From NCBI GenBank assembly GCA_039707655.1, contig CM077671.1, positions 368,736,720 to 368,800,719 on the forward strand: 64,000 bases of DNA, given 5' to 3'. Below the pieces are notes generated by a model, which was not told the DNA's origin, searched no databases, and saw only the letters and a program-made list of their open reading frames with translations. The DNA is from Elymus sibiricus. Taxonomy: Eukaryota > Streptophyta > Magnoliopsida > Poales > Poaceae. Shown here in pieces: positions 45,177 through 57,833 of this stretch (positions are counted from its first letter, which is position 1; the number at the start of each line of letters is the position of its first letter). The position numbers and the translations under genes were made by a program.

Positions 45177-46531
45177 CCCACCTGCTCAACCCCCAAAATA
45201 GGTTCCCCTGCGCGCGCACTCGCTCCCCGTCCAGATCTGACCCAGAGTCGAGGCCGGAATCACGAGTTCGCATTTCCCGGCGAAGTGCCGCCGCGGGTGT
45301 CCGCCGCCGCCCGAGCCCCCGAGCCGTTGCTGCCGTCGGATCTAGATCCAACGGATCCGATCCGACCGGGACCCCGAGTCAACCTGACCCCGTACCGGTC
45401 AACCGCGGCGTTCTTGCAAATAAGCCCTCCTGTTTCTTAGAAATAAAGCCGCCATCCAGTTTAGTTCAAAAATAATTACGATCCAGTCCTTTCCTTCTCG
45501 TTTTAGCCCCTGAGCTTTTGTAAAATAGAACCCGCAGTCCAGTTTCTGCTATTTTTGCAATCTAACCCCTAGATCTATAGTTTAATTACGATCTAGCCCT
45601 CAGTTTCTTCTGTAAAAGCCCTTTTTAGTTTCTTTTTTTCACAAACAAGCCCCTGGAACACTGTTTTAGCCCTAATTTCTCCGTTTTAACTCCGTTTTCA
45701 TCGATTCTGGCGCTCACGTGATCCTCGTGACAAATGCAGTAGCTTTATTTACTTATTTTGTTCTGTTTATATTGATTGGTGTACTGTTTCTTATCTATTG
45801 TATTTGGTTGCTTGTATGTGTTGCGTGCTACGATAGACGATACAAAGTTCGAGGGTCCGCAAGAGCCGAGCTTCGGAGACGTTCACGAGCAGCAACAGTT
45901 TGTGAACCAAAGCAAGTGGTAGAAAATAGGTAGAAAATAGTAGAAAATAGGTAGAAAATAGTAGAAAATCTTAGAAATTGATGAAAATAGTAGAAAAATA
46001 TTTGAAAAATGTTAGGAATTGATACGCAATAGTGAAAATGTAGAAATTTTAGAAAATTTGTAGAAAATTATAGATATTTGTTCAATATATAGTAAATTTG
46101 TTGAAATTTGTACAACTTTATCTATTGAATTTGTAATTTTGTAATATGATGTAAATTTTGTCTTGTAAATGTTAGGAAAATGTTAGGAATAGATACGCAA
46201 TTTGTATAGCTTTATCTATTGAATTTGTAATTTTCTTTGTAAATTTTAGGTTGCTATGCTATAAACAGGTGAAATTAGTAGAAAATAGTAGAAAATCTTA
46301 GAAATTGGTAAAAATAGTAGAAAAATAGTTGAAAATCTTAGAAAATTCAGGGTACATTTTATAAAATTCCAGGGCACATTTTATATAAGATGTATATGAT
46401 GTAAAGTTTAGAAATTTTGATCTTGTATGCGTTGTACGGCTTTATTGAAGGTGCACTTGTAAATTTTTTATACATTGTCAATTAGTACAAAATTGCATAT
46501 CAAACATATGTTGATTCACATAGGAAACGAA
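45177..46531 (+). other. Leader / 5' intron of the second CACTA gene
   Basis: 45182-45440 is GC-rich and continues the leader at 35144-35544. 45925-46350 is AT-rich and built from many copies of TAGTAGAAAATAG / GTAGAAAAT in degenerate tandem order. A splice acceptor (TTCACATAG) lies 8 bases before the ATG at 46532. Confidence 0.55.
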
Positions 46532-49500
46532 ATGGAACCCTTTCACCGTGATGACGACGAGGCCTTTCTTGCGGACATAATTAGTACAGGCACGCACCAC
46601 CACGAAGAGGATGCTGCCGAGGACGATGGCAGCCAATACCTTAACGATACTGGCGATCGCGATGATAACCAGACAGAACAAACGACTGTGCAAGATGATA
46701 GTGCAGAGGTATATACAATTCGTGCTTATATATATAAAGATACGCATTAATTCTGTATGTAAGTACAATGCGTACTAAATACATATTTTTTAGGCATCCA
46801 GATCGACTAGGAAACCAAAACGGAAACGACGGTCGAAGAAAATCATGGAGGGGCACACTATTATCACTTCATTGAATCCTAACGGTGAACCAAAGTCTCC
46901 GAAGGGTGTGAAGACGACGGTGGTGAATCAATGTGGATGTTATGTCAGGGACCACATTCCCATTAGCTTCAAGCTATGGAAGAAAAGTAAAGCCACAGAT
47001 ATAGATGCTGACGTCGTTCCCGAGACCGAGAAAGAAATGTTATGGGCAGATGTCAAACGGCACTTCACCTTTCCGGAGGACAAAGAACAGCTGTTTAAGG
47101 ATTGGGTCATGAAGAAGATGGCTATTGCTTTTCAGACGTTCAAGAAAAAATTGAACAAAGATTATGTTAAAAAGGGACTTACGCCAGACTTCGAGAAAAA
47201 CTTCAAGAATCAACGTCCTTATTGGGAGGCATTCATGCAGTACAAGTCGTCCGAGGATAGCGAGAAGAAGACAGCCCAAGCCAAGGAGAATGCGAGCAAA
47301 AAGAAGCACTTCCATCATCTTGGGCAAGGAGGATATGCGTCGGCGATTCCGAAATGGCAGAAGATGGAAGATGATCTCGTTGCCAGAGGAATCGTACCGG
47401 CGACTTTCAACTGGCCGTTGCGAGCAAAACATTACTTCTACGCTCATGGAGGCTTATTGAATATGGAAGATGGGTCGTTCGTCACTAGCGATGCCATAAG
47501 GGAAGCGGCCGACAGGCTCGATGTGGCACTAAAGGCCGTGTCCGAAGGCAGCTTCAAGTCAGACAGAGAGAAATACGAGCTGACGTACGCTCTTGGCACA
47601 CCGGAACACACAGGACGTGTACGAGGCATGGGCGTAGTTCCATGGAAGCATGGCTTCAGTGGCAACATAGAGACGTATCGAAGCCGACAGAGAAGAAAGG
47701 CTGAAGTAGCAGAGAAGGTGCGTGCCCTAGAAGAACAGGTTGCTTCGATCGAAGGTGCACTTACAGCTAGCCAACAGCTGCCAACAGAAGCCAGATCAAC
47801 GGCTCAGCTGGAGACTAGCCCCGTCGGCTCGCAGCGTCGTAGCAGCGTCGCTTCAATGGAACACCCAGCCGCAGATCGAGAGGAAACGGTTGCGGAACAT
47901 TACCCCGTGGACGACATCGCCGTGAGGACCCCCTGTGAGCTTCTACTTCCGCTAAGGAAAAAACTGAAAGTAGTCGCTCACGGGGTTGCTGAAGTCCCTG
48001 TTCAAGGCGGGACAATCCATGGCATGACGATTCCAGAAGGATATGCTAGAGTCATGGTTGACCATGTCGAGAAAGGATGGGAAGACCTCGACCTCGAGAT
48101 CCCTAGAGGCGATGGAGAAGAGGAACTAGGACAGGCCCTCCACACTTGGATCTGTTGGAAAAAACAGTACATAAAAATTGCAGGAAGGGATCCTAGCCCG
48201 TCTCCGAGGTCACCGCCAGCTGCTCAAGGGTCTCCGAGGCCCAGTGTGGATCCACCGTCACCGCCCGCAGCCCAGGACCCCAGCGTTAGTCCATCGCCGT
48301 CACCGGCCGATTCCGGGGAGCTTAGTGTTAGTCCGCCTCCGCCATCTCCTCGCCCCGCAAAGAAGAAGAAATCTGCTTGGGTGCCGCCACCGCCACCTCC
48401 AAGATATAAGAAGACCCAAGAACGAAAGAAGAAAGAGAAGCCCACGCCAGAGAAGTCAGCTTACGAAATGACTCCAGAGGAATTGGATGCTTGGGTGCAA
48501 GAAGACGTGCGCAAGCAGTTGAAGCCAAAGAAGCCTCCGCCAAAGGAACCAGTGGATCCGGCAGGGAAGAAATTCTATCTATCCATGATGTGCCAACCAA
48601 AGCCTCCATTGATGTCGGACTATGACCGCTCGATTACAAAATCATGGGAGAAGAAGAGTAATCGGAGGTACAACCAAGTCCCCCAGCTCGGCGAACAACC
48701 CAAACAAAGCGTACCCCCTCTAGTGGTGCTTTCAAAAGAGGATGGAGCTACTGATGAGTTTGTCAAGGAAACGAACCTCACAAAAGCTCAGCTCCTAGGT
48801 CAGGAAAAAATCCCGGTTCACAAAGGGGCAGCAAGAAAGCCATTTGTACTGGGGGAACCTCTGATGTGGCCAGAGTTGATTGACACCCTACCAACAAGAA
48901 TGCGTGAGTTACATCAGTGGTACTTGAAAGCATGTGCAGAGGGGTATATAATGCTAGCTGCTCGAATTAAACATACCCATTTCTATCGGGGAATGGATGA
49001 CATTTGGATTGATTTTGACAATTTTTGGTTTCTATTCCATCAAGACGCCCTAGATAAGTCCCTTGTCAGTGTATGGTCTATGTAAGTGTTTTCTGTCAAT
49101 TGTATACTCTAGCTCTACTAAGTCGTTTAGATTTCTCATTCCCTCCTTTTTATTTGTAATCGTGCAGGATGAAAATGCAAGAATGCCGGAAGAGCGGGAT
49201 TTACAACGTTGGCTTCATAGATCCGAATGTTATACATGAGGAGTGTGTACGCCAATATCCTAATCGGACCGAGAATAATTTAGTCATGCCCTTGGAAGGG
49301 CAGCACGATCGCACATGCATTCTGTTGCCGTACAACTTCAAGTGAGTCCTTTCACTTTTTGAGTCACTCCAACTAGCCAATAAGTGTATATATCTAACAT
49401 TTCTTGTATCCATATGTATGTATCAACAGTTTCCACTGGATCCTACTTGTGATCGAAATCGATCGGGCCCGAGTTACTGTGTGGGACTCCTTGAAGAAGC

Positions 49501-50092
49501 CACCAGAATTATATCAAAATCTCGTAGACATCATGCAAAGGGCATGGTCTTGGTTCCTCAAAACACAATTAGGAGTCGCGTCAATACCGACTGAGCTTGA
49601 ATTCAACCATAACAAGCCGGTACGAATATCGCACATCTACTTTCATTTATTCAAACAGCATGAATATTTCATAACATGTATATATGTATATATGTATATA
49701 GTGTTTGAGACAGAACCAAGGAACCAACCACTGCGGATACTATGTATGTGAGCACATGCACTTTTTTGCAGAGATACCAAGAGGGTGACACAAGAAAACT
49801 TCGAAGTACGTATAACATTAGTAACAATTTCTTGTATCTAATTCCATGCAGGGACTAAATTAAACTATTGGTGTTTATTTGTTGTTGACAGATTTGGAGT
49901 ATGAAAGAGAATCTCATCGAACCGGAAAGAATCAGGGCAATTCAAGAAGCACTATGTGGATTCCTGTTGGATGAGGTCATAAATCCAAAAGGTGAATTTT
50001 ATTCCGATCCAAGGATAAGTGTGGCTCGAGCTGATAAACTCAACAAACGCCGCAAGACGGATGCCAGTGCCGATGACGATGCAGATGATTAG
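46532..50092 (+). pseudogene. CACTA accessory protein: plant-transposase domain fused to Ulp1-like protease
   Basis: Exons: 46532-46708, 46794-49081, 49168-49341, 49430-49619, 49702-49805, 49892-50092, with consistent phases. The acidic N-terminus leads to a basic KPKRKRRSKK stretch and then the Ptta/En/Spm (transposase-24) domain (ADVKRHFTFPEDKEQLFKDW to WEAFMQYKSS). A coiled coil, a Pro/Ser-rich linker (about 48190-48420) and an Ulp1-like C48 domain follow. The protease triad is visible: His in NFHWILLVIE, Asp in VTVWDSL, Cys in NHCGYYVCEH. Defect: after YYVCEHMHFF the frame is lost in the T-run at 49762-49767. One more T would join it to the last exon (KENLIEPERIRAIQEAL). In the family such proteins are called TNPA-like or Ulp-carrying. 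SUMO-type substrates are unknown. Confidence 0.82.
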
Positions 50093-50354
50093 AATTATTG
50101 AAGAATTTGTCGGAAAAAACTTATGAGAATTCATACTTGTAAATATTATTGTCTTTTATCCATGTATGTATATAATTTCTAACATTTCTTTTATCCATCT
50201 ATGTATATAATTTTTTTATTTGCTTTGCTCCATATACAAATACGAATTCTAGATACGAGAACGAATACACAAACCGCTACGAGTACGACTACTAATACTA
50301 ATTAATTGAAACTGAAAGGAAAAGAGAACAAATATAAAGCATCAAAAAGAAAAA

Positions 50355-50532
50355 AAATTGTTTAGTACCCAACCGGTACTAAACTACTCGGCATAGCAGC
50401 TGGCATGGCCAGCAGTTTAGTACCGGGCCCAGCTGACCGGTCGCACTTAGTACTGGAGGAGCGATACCGGTCGGGAAACCGGTACAAACCGAAGGTTCCC
50501 GACCGGTACTAATGAGAGATTTTTTAGCAGTG
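50355..50532. repeat. Right CACTA subterminal repeat array and terminus
   Basis: Inverted TTTAGTACC / GGTACTAAA pairs occur at about 50362-50395, 50416-50450 and 50462-50513, then the TTTTTTAGCAGTG terminus. Copies carry ACCGGTCGGG variants that differ from the left end. Confidence 0.82.
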
Positions 50533-50535
50533 AAA

Positions 50536-51800
50536 ACTCAGATGTTGTAGAGTCATTCCAAAAAAAAAGGGGGCAAATTAACCAGCCAACGAGCGAGCAA
50601 TTAACAAGCGTGCAGTACATGATCGAAATTAAAAGTGCATGCAGTAGTAGTGCTGTCAAACTTTATTTTCTTAATTTATTAGCCTAGATACTATATATGA
50701 TATAATTAATCGAAGGATGCACGCATGAGAAAGACAAATAAAGTAGTAACAGCTGAAAATGCATGGGCAACAAATAAATAAAGCAAGGGAGTGATGCTCA
50801 CATGCTGGCTGCAGATGCAGGCCATCAGGGCCACTTACTTAGTGCGTGCCGATAGTCTCATCGATCATCAATCAGGCAGTCCTTCGTTCCCTATTTTATT
50901 TGTTCTCCGACCTCATCAGTCACCAGAGATCGATGCATGATACGGTTTGATTAGTTGTTAACAACAAGAAAGCAGTTTCAGTTAGTGCTGTTGTCATGTG
51001 ACAAGTAGACAAACCAAGATTATTGATTAGCTACGGCTTTAATTGTGGAGTATATATATGTATCACCCGGTCCGTAATTAAATTTAAACGATCAATGAAG
51101 CTGCTAGTGTTTGGATTAATTTGCTTTGGAACGAGATGACATCAACTACTTGTTAATAATAAGCTACGTAGTAGGTAGCTGCAGGTCAACACACCATATG
51201 TACTGATGTATGAACGCTTTGAATCATCATCCCAGCAGAATAATCAACTAATGCAGGCGTATAAATTTTGCTTGTATCTAGTGATTAATATATAATTTCA
51301 TGGACCTCCCTACTCGACCGACAATATATAGATACTCCAGTAGATTGATTCCTAATTAAACACTTGATATAGAGTATATAGCATTTTTTTTTCTTCTAGT
51401 CAAAAGCTAGTCGCCCACCGCACTGCACATACCAATACCACCACCAGTTCAGTCGCTTGCTTTTTGTGCAGGCAGGCAGGTAGCAAGCTACAGTACTAGT
51501 CTGTCAATGCAATGCGCGCGCAGAGATCGATCTCATTGGCCAAAATTACTTGCACAATCAAAGAAAGGTTACGTTATTTTTTCTTTTAAAACAAACAGTC
51601 ATCAGCTGGTCGGTACAGTTCATGGCGGTTCATTGTTCATACTGGCAGCAGGACTGCAAGAGAGTATTGGTCCCAGGCAGGCAGGCAGGCATGTCTTGGC
51701 GTCCAAGCCTCGGTTGGATCGACGTGCTCAGAGCAGCGCAGCGCAGTGATCGATGTGTAAAGAACGATCAGGCGCCCAATTCGCGTCCACATTGGTCTGC
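50536..51800. other. Flanking spacer right of the CACTA element
   Basis: AT-rich DNA with no gene or transposon I can name. Confidence 0.4.
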
Positions 51801-51804
51801 ATCG

Positions 51805-52145
51805 AAAAAAAAAACAATTTTATTTAAAAACATCACATCGAATATTTGGACATATAAATGGAGTTTAAATATGGATAAAATGAAATATCAATTGTACCGT
51901 TCGCGTGTAAATTGCGAGATGAATCTTTTGAGCCTAATTGTGTCATAATTTGACAATGTGATGCTACAGTAAATATTTACTAAGAACGGATTGATTAGAC
52001 TTAATAAATTCATCTCGCAATTTACAGACAGGATGTGTAATTTATTTTTTGATTAGACTTAATAAATTCATCTCGCAATTTACAGACAGAATGTGTAATT
52101 TATTTTGCTATTAGTCTACATTTGATACTTCAAATATGTATCAAC
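51805..52145. mobile_element. Tourist-type MITE-like repeat with internal 58-bp duplication
   Basis: Contains the widely repeated grass block GCGAGATGAATCTTTTGAGC, GATGCTACAGTAAATATTTAC and TTAATAAATTCATCTCGCAA. GATTAGACTTAATAAATTCA occurs at 51993 and again at 52051, giving a 58-bp tandem duplication. Ends and target duplication are not clear. Confidence 0.6.
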
Positions 52146-53286
52146 CGCAAAAGCCAGCACTACCGCATGCGATGGATGCGAAGGTGGGTATGGACGACGA
52201 CTCATTTTTTATTTTTTTAATCCCTCGATCTTCATGCCTGCTGCCCTGACCTGCTTCAGGCCGTCAACCCAACCCAATGTGCTGCTTGGCTTTGTTCATA
52301 CTCCTCCCCTCATTCCCTTCCTAACAGTAACAGTAGGTAATTTCTGGCACGAAGCATGCACGGCAATGGCTATTACATCCGGGCAGCATCCGTGCTAGCT
52401 CTGGCTTGGAGAAGGATCCTCTAATCGACTCCCGTGCTAGCTCAACCCTGTCTGTCTGTCTGTCGGAGAGCCTCGATGCCAGCACCTTCCTTCCCTCTTC
52501 TATGTGTTATCTTTCCGCGTTCAGATAGATTTCCATGTCCACTAGCTCATTCAGAGTTCAGATAGATTTCAAGTTCAGAATGTAGAGTGAGTAGTACTTG
52601 TAGAGTATTACTAATGTTTTCTTAAACAAAGGAAATCATTGACACAAGGGAAGGGACCATGTCGATCAGCAGTCGCAGACCAGACGATATATATATTTCT
52701 AGTCTAGGAGAAAATTAGAATAACCCGTTACAACTTAGTTGAAGGGCGGAAAAGGGATGATCTTAGAGTGAGTGAATACAGAAAGGAATGGCGGAAGCTG
52801 CCAAGACGAACCAAGGGCACAACCAACATGGAATGGAATGGAATGGAGGTTACGGTACAACAATCAAGCATTCTCACACAGCTGAGGTGATGAAATTACA
52901 TTTACAATCGGCAGCTAGCCGTTGAGCTCCGGACCCTTGTCGTCCCCGTGGGTGACACGGGCGCGAGCCCCTTAGACGCGTCGCCGCCGGGGCTACCTCC
53001 CTTCCTCAGGGGCGCCGCTGCCAGGGCTCACCTCCCATGCCGCTGCCCGAGCGATTGGCCGGAAGTCCGGTAGCCGCGAGGAAGGCGGCAGTAGGGCCTT
53101 CCTCGGCAGATCCCTCGCGCTCGGAGCATCCGCATCAATATGCACCAGAGTGCTCTAGCCTACTTCAGCGGCTTAGCCGATTAATCGCGATTAGTCACAA
53201 TTGATCATGCCCACCGAGAAGATTATCTCAACTAGAAGTCTGGTCGTCCGACTAATCGTCAACTAATCATAAAAAGTCGGCCTATT
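52146..53286. other. Unassigned spacer left of the Gypsy element
   Basis: Short GTCTGT and GGAAT tandem runs (about 52451 and 52831-52847). 52915-53140 is GC-rich with no recognisable product. Confidence 0.4.
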
Positions 53287-56200
53287 TGTGACACCCTAGG
53301 TGTCTAAATATAGCAAGCAAATAAGAAGGAATGTTTTGTATGCATTGATTTGTGTGAAATTTGAGTAAAGTTATGAAAATAAGGGTATTTATGTAATTTT
53401 ATAAAAATGCAAGTCCTTTTATGCAAAAAGATTTGAATTACAAAAGTAACTTTTACTTTTACTAAGGGCTAAAGTGTAAAAGTGCTAGTCATCATTACAC
53501 AGCAAGTAAACTTGCAATTAGGCCCTAAACTTAGTGCAATTTGCTTGGATTAGGACAAAAACTTTATATTTTTGAATTTGGTTCAAGATTTCAAAATGAA
53601 ACTTCACCCTTTGAGTTTTTGAACTTGAACCCTAAAGCAAAGTTGTAGGGTTTAAAAGTTCTACAACTTTTATTTAGAACTTTTCTCATTTAAGCTTTAG
53701 TTTAATGGGAAATCTTGCTTTACCGAGAGGTCCCTAGAGTTTATGTATTTGCAAACAAGTCCCCCTGACACCCCCCTCTCTTCTTCTTCCTCTGGCTCCC
53801 CTGCTCCTCTGCCGCTGCGGCAGCGCCGCCCACCGCCGCTGCAGACCCCCCCGGCGCCACCTCCTGCTCCTAGCGCCTCCACGCGTCGTCCACAGGCCAG
53901 CTGCCGCCCTAGCTCCTCCCCTGCTGGCCTCTCCTGCGCGCAACACGCCGCCCCGCCTCTGCCCGAGCGCCGCCCGAACGGCACCGCGTCGTCGCCGTGG
54001 CAAATGCCTGCGTCTCCCCCTCCCCTCACTCCTTCATAGCTTGCCCGTGAGCTTCTTCAGCTCATGCCCCTCCCATTTCCCTCCCTCTCCTTTGCCGCGC
54101 ACACCCCGAGCTCTCGGAACGCCGCCGCCCTTCCTCTACGCCGACGAGTCACTGGCCGCCGTGGACAGCTCACCCCCGCCCTTCCCGCACCACTACAACC
54201 CCTTGGAGAGCTTCCCCGTCGCCCCCTCAAGCTCCCCAGCCACTCCTCGTCGCCGTTCCACCCCCGGAGTACCCTCGCCGCCGTGCCCCTTTCCGTCGCC
54301 GCTTCGGTCCGCCGCGGAAACCCTAGCTCCGGCCGTCCCCTCTCCTCCCCAAGACCACCAGTAGGTGCGCCTTGAGCTCCTGATGCTCACTGGCCACTTC
54401 TTCTCCGCCCCCGAGTCCCCACCTCGCCGGAATTTGGTCGGCCTTTCTCAGTCCCGTTCTTCCCCGACGAGCCAAGGGCTCAATTGCTTTGATTTGAAAA
54501 GCTATAGGGTCCTTTCTGCAAAAATTCAGTCCCTCCCCCAAATTCAAATCAGGAAATTTCTAAAATGTGTAGAAATTTGTAGAAAATTTAGTAAAATGCA
54601 AAACCAGTTTTGTTTTAATCCTTGAGTTATGCTCTACAAGTTTTGTATTGTGACCTTGAGCTGAATGTGTGTGCTTTTTGTTGTAGATTAAATAATAGGA
54701 AATAGGTGCTTTAATTAGATCTCTCAATCCATAGCTGTGCTGTAGTTGAAACTTGAAACTTAGGTTGTATGTCTCATCTATAGCTTTGTGTAAATTTTGT
54801 AGACTCAGTACTGCTCTTTAGCTTAGAAGTTTGAGTGCCTTTGTTTGATGTTGATGAAATGTTTAGAATTTATTCTAGTATGCTTCTGTTACTGTTTATA
54901 GCTGCAATTTATACTCTAGCTTCCTTTTTGCATGTATGATCCATGATAAAAATCATAGTACCAGTAGCATGGTGTAGCTTGAGTTAAAATAAAACCAACC
55001 CTAGTTGTTCTAGGCAGTTAAACATGTTGTTTAGTGTAGTTAATTAAGTTAGTTTATACTCGATAAATGACTGCCCAGTAGAAAAGTAAATGATGTGTTT
55101 GATGAGTGAAATGTGTTTTCGTTGGATTGCAACTCTATAGTGAAATAGAATGAAAGTGTATGCATCTTCCAAACTGCCTGTTTGCATCTCATGTAGACTC
55201 GACGGCTATCGCTGACGGAGACTATCAACTACTCCCGGAAACCGAAGTGGGAATTTCTGAAGACGCCGGGAACGTCGTTGAAGGTTTAACTGATGCCACG
55301 AATCCGAGTTCGGAGGATTTTATTAACCTCTCTGACCCCAGCCTCACCAGCGAAGGCAAGCCCCGGACATGAAACCATTATCTTACTATACTGCAATTCA
55401 TATATCTATATATGTTTACTTGTGCATTTAAGTTCATAGGAGTTATGATGAAACCCTAGTTGCACATTTCCAGGAACCCATGTACTGAATATTAGAACCT
55501 GAGTCCGACTAGTTGCTATGCTAATAGGACCGGTAGAAGTCGAGTGATTTCCGGTCACTCGCGCGACATAGGAGTTGGATGTTTACTATTCTGCAATCAT
55601 TATAAGGATAATGGATGGGGTTATGTGCAGTATCATGGCAAGGAATGAAACCCCGTCTCTGTTGATTAATTTGATAAGGTCGCAGTGTGTGGTAGTGGTG
55701 GTTAAGCGTTTGAAAGTACTAGCCACATGCCGTGAGTTATGGGTAAGCGGTAAGCCTAGTAACCAATCGGCCCGGGAAGTGGACTTCTCCCTCACCACTC
55801 GACTTTTATTTTATGTTTACACGCACCGAAGTGTGGGAGTACGTTCTGCAGAGCAGACGGGAGTACGGTCATACAGTCGTGCTATAGACCTATGTCCTGC
55901 ACATTGGATGTGCATATGGTCCTGCAGTCGCTTGTGGTGACGCTGTTCCATGACTCTGAATGAAAGGCAAACGGTTGCTTGGGAACGATCTTTTGATGTT
56001 CCGGGCGTGTGAGTTAGGTTTACCTTGCAAGGTTTGGAAATTCGATTCAGAATCGTTCGTTTCTCGCGGAGATTGAGACTGCTTGATACTTCTGCCACAT
56101 AGAGTAACAAGAGTAATCTTATGATGAGTAATACTGATGTATGCTTTAAAATCTCTACCATGCTTGGGTACTTATAGTTGCTTACCTAGAATGGATAATC

Positions 56201-56783
56201 AACTAGAATCTGAAAGCTAAAATTTGAAATTAAGGACCTACTCTTTGTTGCTTTTCAGCTGAAACAAAACCCAGAACCTTACCGAGCTTTCATGGTCTAG
56301 TTATGGGCTAAGTATACCCTAATCCCGGGTAAGCCTTGCTGAGTATTAGTATACTCAGTCTTGCTAGAATTTTATTTCAGGTATTCCCTTTGAGACTCCT
56401 GATGCCAGTCCCTCTTGGCCTTGCTCCGTACCACCTGGCTGGTCCGCGGAATGGGATCCGTCCCCGGCCGGCAATGATCCATCGGAATGACTCCGTACTT
56501 TTGGCTAAGTATGGTGCCTGTCTGTGCGACGTATAGTCGCGATGTTTTATTTCCGTTGTTGTTTAAACAATGTCCGTGAAAAACTGAAAGTTTTGAACTA
56601 ATGCTGATGAAATTTGCTTTAGCTAGGTATAACTACAACTGATGTGTAATAATGGATTATACCGGTGGTTGCATCGGGACGTTAGCCGACAGACCAATGG
56701 ATTATACCGTTTGAAGTGCGTTGAACTTCTGGATGATGGTCTGCGCACTTGAGCCGGTGTAATTCAGAAGTGGTTCTGCCACA
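53287..56783 (+). repeat. 5' LTR of the Gypsy element (3,497 bp)
   Basis: Includes a GC-rich, CT-rich block (53755-54365) that is likely promoter or leader. ORFs there are low complexity. The first ~390 bp differ from the 3' LTR by about four substitutions and one A indel. Confidence 0.9.
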
Positions 56784-57833
56784 GCTGGTATCAGAGCTAA
56801 CAAGTGTACATCGGAGATATGGTTGACCTTAAAAAGGTTTGTCGTATAAAATTTGACCAACAAAGTAATTTACAAAACTGCGTTGGTTTCGATAAGGATT
56901 ATGCTTAGTACGTAAAGCCCTAGGGTATGTTTGATAAGGGAGTTAAAGGTGGCTATAATTATTATATATATTACTCTGACTTCCAGCATTACGATTCAGT
57001 AAAAACTTACATTCTTGCACAATCAACCTTACATTTTGTAAAGACGCTCTCATCGCAAAGGTAAGAAGGTAAGGATCCTCAGCTAACTGGGGAGTTAGCC
57101 TTCCCGTCGGTGATGCGAACCGAACGTTGTTTCTCAAGCAGTGGTCTACTTGAGATGCTGCCAATGTACCAACTTTGGTTGATTATATTGGGAGTATGTG
57201 GTTAGGCACAGGGTATGGCGATCGCTGTTCATATCCTTGCATTTTGCAGTACTCCGTGAATACGTTGTTTCGATAACGCATGTTAACGTCGTCTGTACGA
57301 CGGTAATTGTACAGATGCTGCATCTATAGTGAACAGTAATGTTTGAGGAAGCTTTCATGACGTGCTGGCATGAAAGGTTCATATATATTGTGGTTTCCTA
57401 CAGGTACGCTAACCACGGTTAAATAGGTTAAGACGAATAGGATATATCGACTAGCTATTATAGGGAGAGACGAACATATTGTGCCACCGTAACTAATCAC
57501 GTAAGTCCAAAGATATTTGGCAGTTATTTTGGTTGTGAGGACACGTAGTACGTGCATGCATATTCCTTTCGTTTGATATGAACAAATTGTATGGTTTGTT
57601 GTTCTAAGGATATCTAGAGTGTCTTGAAATGTTGTAATGATGGTTTTAAAATAGTGTGCCTTAGGTTAAGGTTATGGGTATGTTTTAGGAATCTAAATCC
57701 TGTGTAAGGTCTTTTCATCTTGATCCTTATGAAACCACACATCCCAGTGAATCAGAATCCCAAATCTTTCTGCAGTCTTCTTAAGGTGTATGGTTGAAAA
57801 CTTGTAATCTCACCATTTGAATTCTTGTTTCAG
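56784..57833 (+). other. Gypsy primer-binding site and leader
   Basis: TGGTATCAGAGCTAAC at 56786 follows the LTR by two bases and is a standard tRNA-Met primer site. The remaining ~1 kb has no convincing ORF and ends with CTTGTTTCAG directly before the ATG of the next gene. Confidence 0.8.

Larger units (their letters stand above)
28629..50532 (+). mobile_element. CACTA (En/Spm) transposon, ~21.9 kb including nested insertions
   Basis: Left end CACTGCCAAAAAACTG (28629) and right end TTTTTTAGCAGTG (ending 50532) are inverted to each other (CACTGC-AAAAAA). Both are flanked by AAA (28626-28628 and 50533-50535), the 3-bp duplication CACTA elements make. TTAGTACCGG / CCGGTACTAA subterminal repeats fill both ends. 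Two genes run left to right: a TNP2-type transposase (30590-33926) and a transposase-24/Ulp1-like gene (46532-50092). Nested inside are a Stowaway MITE (34158-34488) and a full Copia element (35545-45176). Without the Copia element the CACTA is about 12.3 kb. Both of its genes carry frameshifts. Confidence 0.88.

Noticed and set aside
53734..54390. Ser/Pro-rich ORFs of about 70-110 residues
   Set aside because: They fall in the CT-rich part of the Gypsy 5' LTR and overlap on both strands.
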